Assembly (NCBI GenBank): GCA_913060975.1
Contig: CAJXVC010000005.1
Coordinates: 124,001 to 188,000, forward strand
Direction of reading: 5' to 3'
Length of the DNA: 64,000 bases
Origin: an uncultured Gammaproteobacteria bacterium
Lineage (GTDB): Bacteria; Pseudomonadota; Gammaproteobacteria; Pseudomonadales; Pseudohongiellaceae
Below are positions 18,521 to 28,219 of the stretch, piece by piece. Under the pieces are notes generated by a model, which worked only from the letters and a program-made list of their open reading frames with translations, did no database searches and was not told the origin of the DNA. Position 1 is the stretch's first letter, and every line of letters begins with the position of its first letter. A program made the translations under genes and the position numbers.

Positions 18521-19051
18521 GTGAAATCAATTGGTCCAATCTGGGGAGTAGGTGGAGTTTTGTTACTCCTGAGCTTCGCCATCTATCGTCTTGCCCCACT
18601 CGCCTTCGATCTGGTGGGTGTGACGCTCACGTCACTGCAATGGGCGGCCCTGATATTCAGTATCGTCTATATGGCCTATGCCGAAGGTTATCGCGGCTTC
18701 CATCTCGGCTTTGCACCGCGGGTGGTGTCGCGCGCCAATTATTTGCACCAGAACCCGCGTCTCCTGCATGTCTTGTTGGCGCCCATGTTCTGCATGTGTT
18801 TTTTCCACACCACGCGCAAGCGCCAACTGATGTCTATTGGACTAACCGCCATGATCATGGTCTTCGTGCTGATCGCACGTAGTCTGCCCCAACCCTGGCG
18901 TGGCATTGTTGATGCCGGTGTAGTCACTGGTCTGGGTATGGGCATTGTGTCGATTTTCTATTTTGCCATTCTCGCCAACCGCGACCCCAGTGCCATCGCC
19001 GCGTCGGCCGAAACGCCGGTTATCAATACCACCGAGCCTGTGCATGAGTGA
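18521..19051 (+). CDS. Unrecognised integral membrane protein
   Basis: A 176-residue protein with a GTG start and about five hydrophobic segments (near 8-29, 38-55, 78-96, 103-122 and 130-152), joined by short basic loops such as HTTRKRQ. The C-terminal 20 residues are polar. I do not recognise a family. Its last bases overlap the ATG of the following glycosyltransferase, so the two are probably translated together, which suggests a role in surface polysaccharide handling; that is inference from position only. It could equally be a gshB-linked membrane protein, since it begins about 195 bases from the divergent gshB. Confidence 0.7.
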   Translation: MKSIGPIWGVGGVLLLLSFAIYRLAPLAFDLVGVTLTSLQWAALIFSIVYMAYAEGYRGFHLGFAPRVVSRANYLHQNPRLLHVLLAPMFCMCFFHTTRKRQLMSIGLTAMIMVFVLIARSLPQPWRGIVDAGVVTGLGMGIVSIFYFAILANRDPSAIAASAETPVINTTEPVHE

Positions 19052-19949
19052 TATCACGCATCAGGCATGTGCCATTGTTGTCACTTATCACCCTGAATTG
19101 ACGGCGCTATTGAAACTGCTGGGCCAGCTCAACAAAGAAACAGATTTCATTATTGTCGATAACGGCTCACCGGAAATCGACGAGCTGGCCGACTCCATTT
19201 TAGTCTATGAGCGCTGCAAACGACTGATCAGTTTGGCGCGCAACGAAGGTCTGGCGCGTGGCCTGAATATCGGCATTGAATGGGCGCGCCGGGCTGACTA
19301 CGAATTTGTTTTCCTGTTTGATCAGGACAGCAGTCTGTGTGATCTGTATGCCCAGCGTATGCTGTCCGCCTGGCAGGAAGTGAATAGCGTATCGAAACAA
19401 GGCGTGGCAGCGCTGGGCCCGCGAATTATAAATCCACAGACTATGCGGCAAACGCCATTCAAAGTCTTCGATCGCATGTTTGGGCGTAGCGACCGTCGCT
19501 TTGCTAGCCAATCTGGGTTTTTTGAAGCAGATTTTCTGATTACTTCCGGTAGCCTCATACCGATGCAATGCTTGGATAGCATCGGTGCCATGAAAGAATC
19601 CCTTTTTATCGACAACGTCGATCTAGAGTGGTGTTTTCGCGCCAAGTCACAAGGCTACGATGTCGTGGGGACCGATGCGGCAGTGCTTTACCATGCGATC
19701 GGCGAGCGCAGCGAAAACCCGCTCGTGCGTTCCGGCTTTATGGCCCAACACAACCCGTCGCGTACTTATTATTCAAGTCGCAATCGTGTGTTTCTATACC
19801 ATGTTGATTACGCGCCCGCAGGCTGGAAAATGCGTGATCGCATTCGCTTCTTTCTGAAAGCGAGCTGGTTATTGTTAGTTTCACCAAGACGCGCGGAATA
19901 CTGGGAGAGCGTACGCCGCGGCGTACAGGATGGCCGAACCCTGAGTTAG
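19044..19949 (+). CDS. Family 2 glycosyltransferase, rhamnosyltransferase-like
   Basis: A 301-residue GT-A fold enzyme. Early motifs AIVVTYHPEL, IIVDNGS and NEGLARGLNIGI are followed by FLFDQDSS, the usual metal/nucleotide-sugar acid cluster. The later DNVDLEWCFRAKSQGY segment is the acceptor-side motif of RfbF/WbbL-type rhamnosyltransferases. The start MSDITHQA is chosen because it overlaps the preceding stop; an upstream opening in the same frame runs inside the membrane protein gene and has no family similarity. Likely cytoplasmic or membrane-associated, adding a sugar to a lipid-linked glycan. Confidence 0.85.
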   Translation: MSDITHQACAIVVTYHPELTALLKLLGQLNKETDFIIVDNGSPEIDELADSILVYERCKRLISLARNEGLARGLNIGIEWARRADYEFVFLFDQDSSLCDLYAQRMLSAWQEVNSVSKQGVAALGPRIINPQTMRQTPFKVFDRMFGRSDRRFASQSGFFEADFLITSGSLIPMQCLDSIGAMKESLFIDNVDLEWCFRAKSQGYDVVGTDAAVLYHAIGERSENPLVRSGFMAQHNPSRTYYSSRNRVFLYHVDYAPAGWKMRDRIRFFLKASWLLLVSPRRAEYWESVRRGVQDGRTLS

Positions 19950-20037
19950 CACATAGCGTGGATAAGTAGAAAGTAAAAACCAGGAAGTAAAACCAGAAAC
20001 AAGCAGCCAGCAATCAACCAGAGTCAGCCAACCATTC

Positions 20038-21003
20038 ATGACGACAAGCCATTCACAGAATACAGCAACGCCAAAATTGGCGATCCTGTTATCAACCTAC
20101 AACGGATCGCGATTTGTCGTCGAACAGCTCGATTCGATTATCAATCAAACCTATCAGAATTTTGTCATTGTCATCAGGGATGATGGTTCCAGTGACGACA
20201 CTGTTGCCATACTGACCAACTACCACGGGCGCCATCCGGATAAATTGCATCTGGTTAGTGAGCAGGTCGGCAACCTCGGAGCCAGTGGCAGCTTTGCCTG
20301 GTTGGTAGACTACGCCTTGCGCCATAAAACGGTGTTGGGCCTGGAGTCGGCCTATATGATGTTCTGCGATCAGGATGACAGCTGGTACGAAGACAAAGTC
20401 GCCACTGAAATGACCGCCATGCTCAAGGCTGAGCAAACTGCCAACACCGACGCTTTACCTTCACCAGTATTGATTCATAGCGACCTGCAAGTGGTGAACG
20501 CCGACAAGCAGGTGTTGGGCGAATCACTGATTCGCTATCAGGGATTGGAAATTACTCGCAACCGGTTTCCCAATCTGGTCATCAGTAATCTGATCACCGG
20601 TTGTACCGCATTGATCAACGAACCCCTGGCCCGCAAAGCACTGCCTGTACCAGATGATGCCATCATGCATGACTGGTGGCTGGGTTTGGTCGCCTCGGCG
20701 TTTGGTAAGGTGGAGTTTATCGATCAGCCGTTGGTGCACTATCGCCAGCATGGCAATAACACCATTGGTGCCAAGGAACAGATTGTCGAGGAAGTCACCG
20801 ACTTGAGTTTGTGGCGGCGAGTGTTAACTCCGGCGGTTAATACACATCTGTTTGAAGTGGCTACTCAAGCACGTTGTTTCAAGCAGCAGTTCGGAAATCA
20901 ATTGTCACTGCGCCAGCGATTGGGGCTGACTTTTGCGGCCTGTATGCGCGTGCGCGTAGGGCTGTTGCAACGCTTTTTCTATCGCGTGGCGCGACAATTC
21001 TAG
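20038..21003 (+). CDS. Family 2 glycosyltransferase
   Basis: A 321-residue GT2 enzyme: AILLSTYNGSRFVVEQLDSI at the start, RDDGSSDDT for nucleotide binding, MFCDQDDSW for the metal site, and MHDWWLGL near 210 as the late catalytic-side motif. The overall pattern is that of RfbN-like enzymes of O-antigen or capsule synthesis. It begins 88 bases after the previous glycosyltransferase and converges on the giant glycosyltransferase with a four-base overlap of the two stop regions. Confidence 0.87.
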   Translation: MTTSHSQNTATPKLAILLSTYNGSRFVVEQLDSIINQTYQNFVIVIRDDGSSDDTVAILTNYHGRHPDKLHLVSEQVGNLGASGSFAWLVDYALRHKTVLGLESAYMMFCDQDDSWYEDKVATEMTAMLKAEQTANTDALPSPVLIHSDLQVVNADKQVLGESLIRYQGLEITRNRFPNLVISNLITGCTALINEPLARKALPVPDDAIMHDWWLGLVASAFGKVEFIDQPLVHYRQHGNNTIGAKEQIVEEVTDLSLWRRVLTPAVNTHLFEVATQARCFKQQFGNQLSLRQRLGLTFAACMRVRVGLLQRFFYRVARQF

Positions 21004-24000
21004 CCAGCGGTTTCGCGCCCGAACAATTCTTGCAAGGCATTGGTGAACTGGGTTTCCGAGCAATCGCGCTCGATGGCTGCAAAGCCATTTGCCTGCAGGG
21101 AATTCCACAGCGTTTCGTCAGTATGCAGCCGGGTACAGGCGGCGGCAAATTCTTCTGCTGATTCAGCCGACAACAATTCTGTACCATCTTCCCAGCCAAG
21201 CTGTTCGGCCAGCAACGGTTTGACGACCGACGGTATGCCTTTGCCGGCTGCTTCATGCACTTTATGGGGAATGCCAGCAGCGAAGCGGGTCGGCGCGATA
21301 AACACCCGGGCGGCGTCGTAGTAGGTATCGATGTTGTCGATACGGCCAGTGAACGTCACATTGTCCAATTCGATGGCGGCCAGTGCTGTGGCAAAATTAT
21401 CGCCCACCACGGTCAATTCAATATCAGGTATTGCAGTGCGGATCAGCGGCAGTACATTGACGATAAACCATAGCAGCGAATCAACATTCGGCGAGCCGTC
21501 ATCGCGCAAAGCGCCGACAAAAAGCAGGCCATTGCGACGATCGAACGGTGCCGGGTTGTCGATGGGGTGCGAGATATGCCCGAGTACGGTGGTATCGCTA
21601 AAGCCTTGCTCGCGGAATAACCGGGCTTCGTTTTCGGAGACCGCAACGATCTGTTTGGCCGGCTTGGCGATAGCCAACTCGTCTTGCACCATCTCTTGTT
21701 CGGCCTGTGCTGAGACTTCAGCACCAAACAAACGACGGCGATTGGCCTCGCGCGGCGCCACGACCGCCTCGGCATCATAGATGACGCGCACACCACTGAG
21801 CAGCGTCGGATCTTTGCTCACGATTCGATTAAATACTTCCATGTTGTGCACACGCGAGACCATGATGATCTGGTAGTAACCGCGGCGCTCTTCCAATAAT
21901 TTGCGCAGTTGTGCTTCGCCGCGATTGAGTAGTACTTCGATCTTGCGCGACAGCGATTGATACACTTGTTGCCAATTGTCGTTTGGATACAACAAAGGGA
22001 AAAAACCCACGTTGAGCTGCATGTCTGCCAGTGAATTCAGGATATGACAACAGCGCGGGTAGCCTGCCCCCAAACTTGGATGCGGCACGCGATCGTCGAT
22101 GATCAGGACATTGGGATAGTCGTTGGCAATGCGCCCCCACAATACGTTGTCAGGATTATTGTCGGCTCTGGCCTGCAAGTAGTCCGGGTGTTTATTGCAG
22201 AGAATCTTGCGGTGTTCTGCCTGCAATGCCGAGGCACCCTTGAGGCCGCCGGAACTGGCAAATTCGTAGTGACTGATTTGCACTGTGGGATCATAAACAA
22301 CGCGCAAGCCTCGCTCATGCAGCCGTACGCAAAAATCCGATTCTTCGTAGTAGGCCGGTGCATAAGCCTCGTCGAAGCCACCCAACTCAGTAAACGTCTG
22401 GCGACTGAACAACAAAAACGCCCCGGAACAGTAATCGACGTCACGCTGAAACATGTACTCCGGTGCCAGTGGATCGGCAGTACGCCCATAACCCAGACAA
22501 GCGCCATCATTCCAGATCAGGCTGCCGGCTTCCTGCAAATGACCATCGAGTAGTTTGATCTTGCCACCCACGGCGCCGATGCTGGCATCGCTGTTCAGTG
22601 TGGCAAGCGCATTGCCAAGCGCATTTTCTTCAATGACCGCGTCATTATTCAATAGCAAAATAGTATCTGCGGTGGCTTTGGCGGCGCCTTGATTAACGGC
22701 CAATACAAAGCCCAGATTACTGTCATTGCGCACAATTGTGGCACCCTTAATGCGATCCAGTAGGGCGCCAGTATCATCACTGGATTGGTTGTCGACCATG
22801 ACTAACTGAAAAGGCACGTCGCCATGTTCGAGCAGAGAGCGCAAACATAAGAGGGTCAGTGCGGCGCGGTTATACAGAACGAGGACAATGGTGATCTGTG
22901 GTGCGTCGCCTGGATCGAATTCCAGGCTTTCCTTGCCAGCCAGAAAGCGTTGCAGTTCCTCTTCAGCCTGACGGTCATAGCTGAGTTTGAAATCTTCTTC
23001 CGGCTTGCTGTCCTGTTGGCTCTCTATACCTGCGTTGTTGGCCTCACCAGATTGTTGAACAGTTGTGCTGGCGGAACCGGAAAACTTGTCGCGCAATTTG
23101 CGCAGCGGTTCCGTCATGCGCCAGAAAATCGAAGACTCGATCATGGCATGAGCGTGTTCAACGCGCTCACTGTGTTGTTCCAGTTCCTGATAGCGAGTCT
23201 CCAGCGACTGGTATTGATCATGCCAATAACTTTCGCCGGAGTTGGCATTGCCGGTACTGGGCCGACCACCGCTGATGGCTTTATCACTGAAGTGGCGTTG
23301 CTGGAACAAAGCATCCTTGGCGCTGGCAATAATCGTTGGCGTGTCGCTGCTATCGATGGTTAGCGATTGCAGGTAGGCAAGATTTTCAACGCTGCGGGTT
23401 TGCTCGACCAGCAGGTGACGCCAGCGAAACTGCATATAGCTGTGTTCTTGCAACGCGCGGCCGCGGTTCTTGGGTAGCCGGTCGCTGTGTCGTGATACTG
23501 ATTCATGATGAATCAGACAAACGCCGGTATGCAGGAGTACGGGCAGACCCTTGTCGCGCAAGCGCAAGCACAGATCGACATCGTTAAATGAAATGCTCAA
23601 CTGCTCGGCATCGAAGCCACCGACGCGCTCGAAAAGGGATCGCCGCACTACCAGACAAGCCGCAGTGGCAGCCTCCACGGCGATCACTGTTGGCAGTTCG
23701 AGCGCCTGCAAATCGCTGACAGTTTCCAAATGGGCAATGTGTCTGGCAATGGCAAATTCATCCAGCGCGATACCGGCATGCTGTACCCGGGCATCGGGAT
23801 ACTGCAACAGGCAGCCAACAGCGCCAACCTCGGTGTGCTGCGCCACCTCTAGTAACTTGTCCAACCAATCATCCTGAATAATCTCAATATCGTTATTGAG
23901 AAAGCACAGCATCTCGCCCTGACATTCGGCCACAGCAAAATTATTAATGGCGGAGAAATTAAATTTGTCGGCGTATTTCAGTACCCGGCAGTTAGCTTTT

Positions 24001-24203
24001 TGGTTCAGTTGTTCCAGGTAAGCCAGTGCCTCGGGTGTCTCGCTGTTGTTATCGACAACAATGACTTCAATCGGTTTGCCGGCGCAACTGGCGAGCACGC
24101 CTTCAACACAAGGTTGCAGGTACTCCAGTTTATCTTTGGTGGGGATAATGATTGAGCAAACGATTTCCGTGTCCGCTGATAGTGGCGTGGCTTCCTGCGT
24201 CAT
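21000..24203 (-). CDS. Three-domain glycosyltransferase (GT2-GT2-GT4)
   Basis: A 1067-residue multi-domain enzyme. Domain 1 (about 10-250) is GT2, with SIIIPTKDKLEYL, VVDNNS, FLNNDIEII and SFNDVDLCLRL. A polar coiled-coil-like stretch follows (about 320-420). Domain 2 (about 434-667) is a second GT2, with IVLVLYNRAALT, MVDNQSSDDT, LLLNNDAVI and YYEESDFCVRLHERG. Domain 3 (about 695-1060) is a GT-B/GT4-like module, with LFVGALRDDGSPN near 890 and a late FAAGIPHKVHEAAGKGIPSV donor-site motif. Such proteins build repeating glycans on the cytoplasmic side. The ATG shares one base with the stop of the upstream glycosyltransferase gene (TAATG), indicating translational coupling. Confidence 0.88.
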   Translation of the reverse strand: MTQEATPLSADTEIVCSIIIPTKDKLEYLQPCVEGVLASCAGKPIEVIVVDNNSETPEALAYLEQLNQKANCRVLKYADKFNFSAINNFAVAECQGEMLCFLNNDIEIIQDDWLDKLLEVAQHTEVGAVGCLLQYPDARVQHAGIALDEFAIARHIAHLETVSDLQALELPTVIAVEAATAACLVVRRSLFERVGGFDAEQLSISFNDVDLCLRLRDKGLPVLLHTGVCLIHHESVSRHSDRLPKNRGRALQEHSYMQFRWRHLLVEQTRSVENLAYLQSLTIDSSDTPTIIASAKDALFQQRHFSDKAISGGRPSTGNANSGESYWHDQYQSLETRYQELEQHSERVEHAHAMIESSIFWRMTEPLRKLRDKFSGSASTTVQQSGEANNAGIESQQDSKPEEDFKLSYDRQAEEELQRFLAGKESLEFDPGDAPQITIVLVLYNRAALTLLCLRSLLEHGDVPFQLVMVDNQSSDDTGALLDRIKGATIVRNDSNLGFVLAVNQGAAKATADTILLLNNDAVIEENALGNALATLNSDASIGAVGGKIKLLDGHLQEAGSLIWNDGACLGYGRTADPLAPEYMFQRDVDYCSGAFLLFSRQTFTELGGFDEAYAPAYYEESDFCVRLHERGLRVVYDPTVQISHYEFASSGGLKGASALQAEHRKILCNKHPDYLQARADNNPDNVLWGRIANDYPNVLIIDDRVPHPSLGAGYPRCCHILNSLADMQLNVGFFPLLYPNDNWQQVYQSLSRKIEVLLNRGEAQLRKLLEERRGYYQIIMVSRVHNMEVFNRIVSKDPTLLSGVRVIYDAEAVVAPREANRRRLFGAEVSAQAEQEMVQDELAIAKPAKQIVAVSENEARLFREQGFSDTTVLGHISHPIDNPAPFDRRNGLLFVGALRDDGSPNVDSLLWFIVNVLPLIRTAIPDIELTVVGDNFATALAAIELDNVTFTGRIDNIDTYYDAARVFIAPTRFAAGIPHKVHEAAGKGIPSVVKPLLAEQLGWEDGTELLSAESAEEFAAACTRLHTDETLWNSLQANGFAAIERDCSETQFTNALQELFGRETAG

Positions 24204-25279
24204 TACTTGTGCTCTTGCTCGTCGGTCGATGGGCTGGTTGATGAAGGCGAGCGTAGTGCTCGACTCGCCTTGCGTAGGGGGCCGGTCAGTTTCCAGCTGG
24301 TGGAGTTATACAGATCGTGTAGCTGTTTCTCCAATGTGGCAATCTGCGCAGTCAGGTTATCACGTGTATTCTGCAATTCCGCACGAGCCAGGTTGGCTTC
24401 ATGGGTCAGAGTTTCAAGTTGCTCATGCAGTTCTTTGATTTGCTGCTGGTGCGCCAGATTGGCCGCGTGTTCTGCGTCGACATTATTGCTTAGTTCGGCA
24501 ATTGTTGCCGACTGGTCCAGATGGCCCAACAAGGCATTGAACTTTTCGCCAGTTAACGTTGGCAACCATTTATTGAACAGATAGGAGCGAGCCTGTCCTA
24601 ACTTATTGTCATTGTTGTAGCGCGATGCCACATCCGTCGCGGCGGTTTCTGAATCACCGCCATCGCGATAAAAAGCCGTGATGGCATCGACATGAACGAA
24701 TTCGGTGTGTTGATTGAGTTGCAACCAGAAATCCCAGTCTTCATAAATATCCATGGCTTCATCAAAGCGGCATCCGTGGTCCAGCAAGGAACGCGAAAAC
24801 AACATGGCATGAATAGGAATGTAGTTGTCTCTTAACAAAAGCAAGGGGTCGTAGTCGGTGGCGAATACATAGTCACCCGGTTCGCCGTTGGCAGTGGATT
24901 TTTGCACACTGCTATAGGCGGCGTTGCAGTTGCTATTGTCACGTAGACAAGCATGCAATTTTTCCAGATGCTCAGGGGCAAACCAGTCATCGTCATCGAG
25001 AAAAATCAGATAATCGCCGCTGGCATTTGTTAGTCCGGCATTGGCAGCAACCGAGCGGGGCAAGGGTTTGCCTTCGTTGACGACTGTCAAATTGGCCGGC
25101 TTGACCTGATCAGCCTGCACCGACAGGTCTTCGCCACTGGCACACACCAGCACGAATTCAATATTGGGGTAGGTTTGTGACGACACCGAGTCTATGGCCG
25201 CTTTGAGTTGCGGTCGGCCAATGCTGCGACAGATGACTGAGATCAGTTCGGGTTGCCCGGTGGCTTCAAGGTTTGTCAT
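24203..25279 (-). CDS. Family 2 glycosyltransferase with C-terminal coiled coil
   Basis: A 358-residue protein. The N-terminal GT2 domain (about 12-220) carries SVICRSIGRPQL, SGDYLIFLDDDDWF (the DDD metal motif) and DIYEDWDFWLQL (the acceptor-side ED motif). Residues about 265-330 form a heptad-like Glu/Leu/Gln-rich coiled coil, followed by a KLTGPLRKASRALRS basic tail. A comparable coil with WRMTEPLRKLRDKF occurs inside the downstream giant glycosyltransferase, so the two may associate through these segments (inference). Confidence 0.85.
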   Translation of the reverse strand: MTNLEATGQPELISVICRSIGRPQLKAAIDSVSSQTYPNIEFVLVCASGEDLSVQADQVKPANLTVVNEGKPLPRSVAANAGLTNASGDYLIFLDDDDWFAPEHLEKLHACLRDNSNCNAAYSSVQKSTANGEPGDYVFATDYDPLLLLRDNYIPIHAMLFSRSLLDHGCRFDEAMDIYEDWDFWLQLNQHTEFVHVDAITAFYRDGGDSETAATDVASRYNNDNKLGQARSYLFNKWLPTLTGEKFNALLGHLDQSATIAELSNNVDAEHAANLAHQQQIKELHEQLETLTHEANLARAELQNTRDNLTAQIATLEKQLHDLYNSTSWKLTGPLRKASRALRSPSSTSPSTDEQEHK

Positions 25280-25332
25280 TGGCGAGTATCTGCTTGCTGG
25301 TCAGCGCACCGTGCATGGACGAATAGACAGAC

Positions 25333-26067
25333 TCAGGCAGAAGCTTGTTCGGAGTTGTCTATTTGTTTATCCAATACTGCGCCAACCACGCGTCCGATAA
25401 AATCAAGAAACAGCGTGTCCAGATTAATATTGAAATAGTTGTCTTCCTGATTACCGAAGGCGAGCAAGGCCAGCACTTCGCTATTGCTAATAACCGGGCA
25501 CAGGGCGGTGGATTTAATGCTACCGCCATGGCTTGGGAACAAATAGTCCACCAGCGCAGGATCGATGGCACCGCAGTGCGTACGTTTCAGTCGGAAGACA
25601 TCGGCGAAATCCTGACGCAGTTTGGCCTGACTTTCGGTGCGCACTGAATCGGACGTCTGCAGGCCAGGCACTTCCACGAGAATAATTTCGCAGGCATCGA
25701 TGTTGCTCTGGCTCGACAATTGATCCTGGGTTACGTTGGCGATTTCAGTCGCATCATCGGCGCGCAACAGGGCCAGCACGAGATTGCGAGTGGTGTCGAA
25801 CAACTGATCGTTGTTACGGGCATTCTCCAGCAAGTTATTGAGCTTTTGTCGCGCTTCAATGCCGCGCTCACGAAGAATAGTGACCTGACGCTCCAACAAG
25901 GAAATCGCCTTGCCACTTTCGTGCGGTAAAGACAGTTCGGCAAGCAAGTCTTCCTGCTCGACAAAGAATTCGGGATGCTCCCTGAGATAGTCGGCTACCT
26001 GATCAGCTGACAGCTCGGGTGACTCATCACTATCGACCTGCTTTGCTGTTGATGCCTCATTACTCAT
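25333..26067 (-). CDS. DUF484 family protein
   Basis: A 244-residue protein: an N-terminal VADYLREHPEFF segment, a coiled coil (about 50-80), and a C-terminal GAF-like domain (about 90-235). This is the DUF484 family found between dapF and xerC in many gammaproteobacteria; its function is unknown. The start overlaps the dapF stop by four bases (ATGA). The expected xerC does not follow; glycosyltransferase genes do. Confidence 0.92.
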   Translation of the reverse strand: MSNEASTAKQVDSDESPELSADQVADYLREHPEFFVEQEDLLAELSLPHESGKAISLLERQVTILRERGIEARQKLNNLLENARNNDQLFDTTRNLVLALLRADDATEIANVTQDQLSSQSNIDACEIILVEVPGLQTSDSVRTESQAKLRQDFADVFRLKRTHCGAIDPALVDYLFPSHGGSIKSTALCPVISNSEVLALLAFGNQEDNYFNINLDTLFLDFIGRVVGAVLDKQIDNSEQASA

Positions 26068-26906
26068 AATTCTATTGTCCCCTCGAAGACGGTTGCGGTT
26101 GGGCCTGTCATGGTGACGGATGCGCTTTCCTGGGGCCAGGAAATCTGCAGTTGACCGCCAGTCAGATTGACCTTGACCGTATCACTTAACACTCCTCGCA
26201 AGCAACCAGAGACCACGGCAGCACAGGCGCCGGTGCCGCAGGCCAGCGTCTCGCCAGCACCACGTTCAAAGACGCGTAGCTTGATCTCGGATGGGCTGAG
26301 GATTTGCATAAAACCCACGTTGACGCCGGCCGGGAAATCCGGATGCCCGCACAGTGCACTACCTATCTTTGTGACGGCCGAGTTGTCCAGGTCTTTTACG
26401 CTTAATACGGCGTGCGGGTTACCCATGGACAGGGCTGAAAAGGTCAATTCCAGTGTCTCGCCATCGATCTCGACCGAGCGCGTGTAGACAGGCGCCTGCG
26501 TCTCAGTCTTGAACGGGATCAGGGCCGGGTCGAATTCCGGGCGGCCCATGTCGACACTGACTTCGCCATTGGCGTTACGATGCAGCGTCAATATACGATT
26601 GATGGTTTTAACCCGTATAGGATTCTTCGCCGTGAGGCCTTGCTCGAACACGAAATTGGCGAAACAGCGGGCACCGTTGCCGCAGTGTTCCACTTCCTCG
26701 CCATCGACATTGAAGATGCGGTAATCGAAATCCACATCAGGCGCACTGGGTGGCTGCACGACCAATACCTGATCGAAGCCAATACCAAAATGGCGATGAC
26801 CCAGTTCCAGAATACGCTCGGGAGTCAGGTGCGCCTCATTGGTGACCAGATCCAGCATGACAAAGTCATTGCCCAGTCCGTGCATTTTTGTGAATGGTAT
26901 TTTCAT
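26064..26906 (-). CDS. dapF: Diaminopimelate epimerase
   Basis: A 280-residue cofactor-free racemase converting LL- to meso-diaminopimelate for lysine and peptidoglycan. The two catalytic cysteines are in CGNGARCFA and LACGTGACAAV. MHGLGNDFVMLD at the N terminus is the family opening. It sits directly after lysA, 29 bases away, which uses its product. Confidence 0.97.
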   Translation of the reverse strand: MKIPFTKMHGLGNDFVMLDLVTNEAHLTPERILELGHRHFGIGFDQVLVVQPPSAPDVDFDYRIFNVDGEEVEHCGNGARCFANFVFEQGLTAKNPIRVKTINRILTLHRNANGEVSVDMGRPEFDPALIPFKTETQAPVYTRSVEIDGETLELTFSALSMGNPHAVLSVKDLDNSAVTKIGSALCGHPDFPAGVNVGFMQILSPSEIKLRVFERGAGETLACGTGACAAVVSGCLRGVLSDTVKVNLTGGQLQISWPQESASVTMTGPTATVFEGTIEL

Positions 26907-26934
26907 TGTCGTCAGCTTGTCGCGTCAGCCCTGC

Positions 26935-28182
26935 TTATTCGGGCAGACAGGATTCCAGTTTCAGTAACTCTTCTACTGTTTCACGGGCCCTGATCAGATG
27001 GCAAGTAGCGCCGTCTACCATCACCTCGGGCGCCCTTGGCCGGGTATTGTAATTGGAACTCATGACAAAGCCGTAGGCACCTGCAGAACGCACTACCAGC
27101 AAGTCGTCTGCCGTCACCACGAGATCGCGGTCCTTGCCGAGAAAGTCGCCAGACTCACACACCGGTCCGACAATGTCATAGCGTACCGCCTCGCCGGGCT
27201 GCTTGACGACCGGAATGATTTCTTGCCAGGCACCATATAAGGCAGGGCGAATCAGGTCATTCATCGCGCCATCGACGATGGCAAAATTCTTGTGTTCACT
27301 GCGCTTGATGTATTCCACACGGGTCAGGAACACTCCGGCGTTGGCCGCAATTGAGCGGCCCGGCTCCAGCATGAGTGTCATGTTGCGCTCGGCGAAACGA
27401 TCCTGAACGGCAGCGATCAATTCCGAAGGGTGGGGTGGCGTTTCTTTTTCGTAGGTCACGCCCAGGCCGCCGCCCATATCGAAGTGCTTTAATTCGATAC
27501 CTTCGCTGGCCAGTTGGTCCACCATGGTCAGCAGCTTGTCGATGGCATCGAGAAACGGGCCGATGTTGGTCAGCTGGGAGCCAATATGGCAATCGATGCC
27601 GGTTACCGCGATGCCGGGCATCTGTGCCGCCTGCCGGTAAACATCAAGGGCCAACTCGCTGGAGATACCAAACTTGTTCTCTTTCAGACCGGTAGAGATA
27701 TAAGGGTGCGTGCCGGCATCCACATCGGGATTGACGCGTAGCGAAATCGGCGCCTGCACGCCACGGGCGCTGGCGATCGCATTCAAGCGCTCCAGCTCTG
27801 CAGTGGACTCGACGTTGAAGCAATGTATGCCATAGTCCAGTGCCATCTCGATCTCGGCCGCCTTTTTGCCAAGGCCGGAGAAAATAACCTTGTTCATGTC
27901 GCCGCCTGCCAATTTGACTCGCTCCAGCTCACCGGCAGAGACAATGTCGAAGCCAGAGCCCAGGCGTGCCAGCAGGTTCAGCACAGCCAGATTGGAGTTC
28001 GCCTTGACGGCATAACAGACCAGGCTGGGAATATTTTTCAGGGCGTCGGCATAGACCCGGTAATGGCGCTCGAAGGTCGCCCGGGAGTAGACAAAGCAGG
28101 GTGTGCCGAATTGTGCGGCAATGTCCGCTAACGGTACGTCCTCTGCGAACAACGTATCGTCTCGGTAGTTGAAATGATCCAT
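26935..28182 (-). CDS. lysA: Diaminopimelate decarboxylase
   Basis: A 415-residue PLP enzyme making L-lysine from meso-DAP. The cofactor lysine is in CYAVKANSNLAVL (about 57-69), followed by the GSGFDIVSAGEL signature and a C-terminal CESGDFLGKDR motif that supplies the active-site cysteine across the dimer. Second gene of the lptM-lysA-dapF-DUF484 operon. Confidence 0.97.
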   Translation of the reverse strand: MDHFNYRDDTLFAEDVPLADIAAQFGTPCFVYSRATFERHYRVYADALKNIPSLVCYAVKANSNLAVLNLLARLGSGFDIVSAGELERVKLAGGDMNKVIFSGLGKKAAEIEMALDYGIHCFNVESTAELERLNAIASARGVQAPISLRVNPDVDAGTHPYISTGLKENKFGISSELALDVYRQAAQMPGIAVTGIDCHIGSQLTNIGPFLDAIDKLLTMVDQLASEGIELKHFDMGGGLGVTYEKETPPHPSELIAAVQDRFAERNMTLMLEPGRSIAANAGVFLTRVEYIKRSEHKNFAIVDGAMNDLIRPALYGAWQEIIPVVKQPGEAVRYDIVGPVCESGDFLGKDRDLVVTADDLLVVRSAGAYGFVMSSNYNTRPRAPEVMVDGATCHLIRARETVEELLKLESCLPE

Positions 28183-28219
28183 GATGGTATTACGTGACCT
28201 GAATGCTCAGGGTGGAATG

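Noticed and set aside
25345..25647. Plus-strand 100-codon frame opposite the DUF484 gene
   Set aside because: Shadow frame with no independent support.
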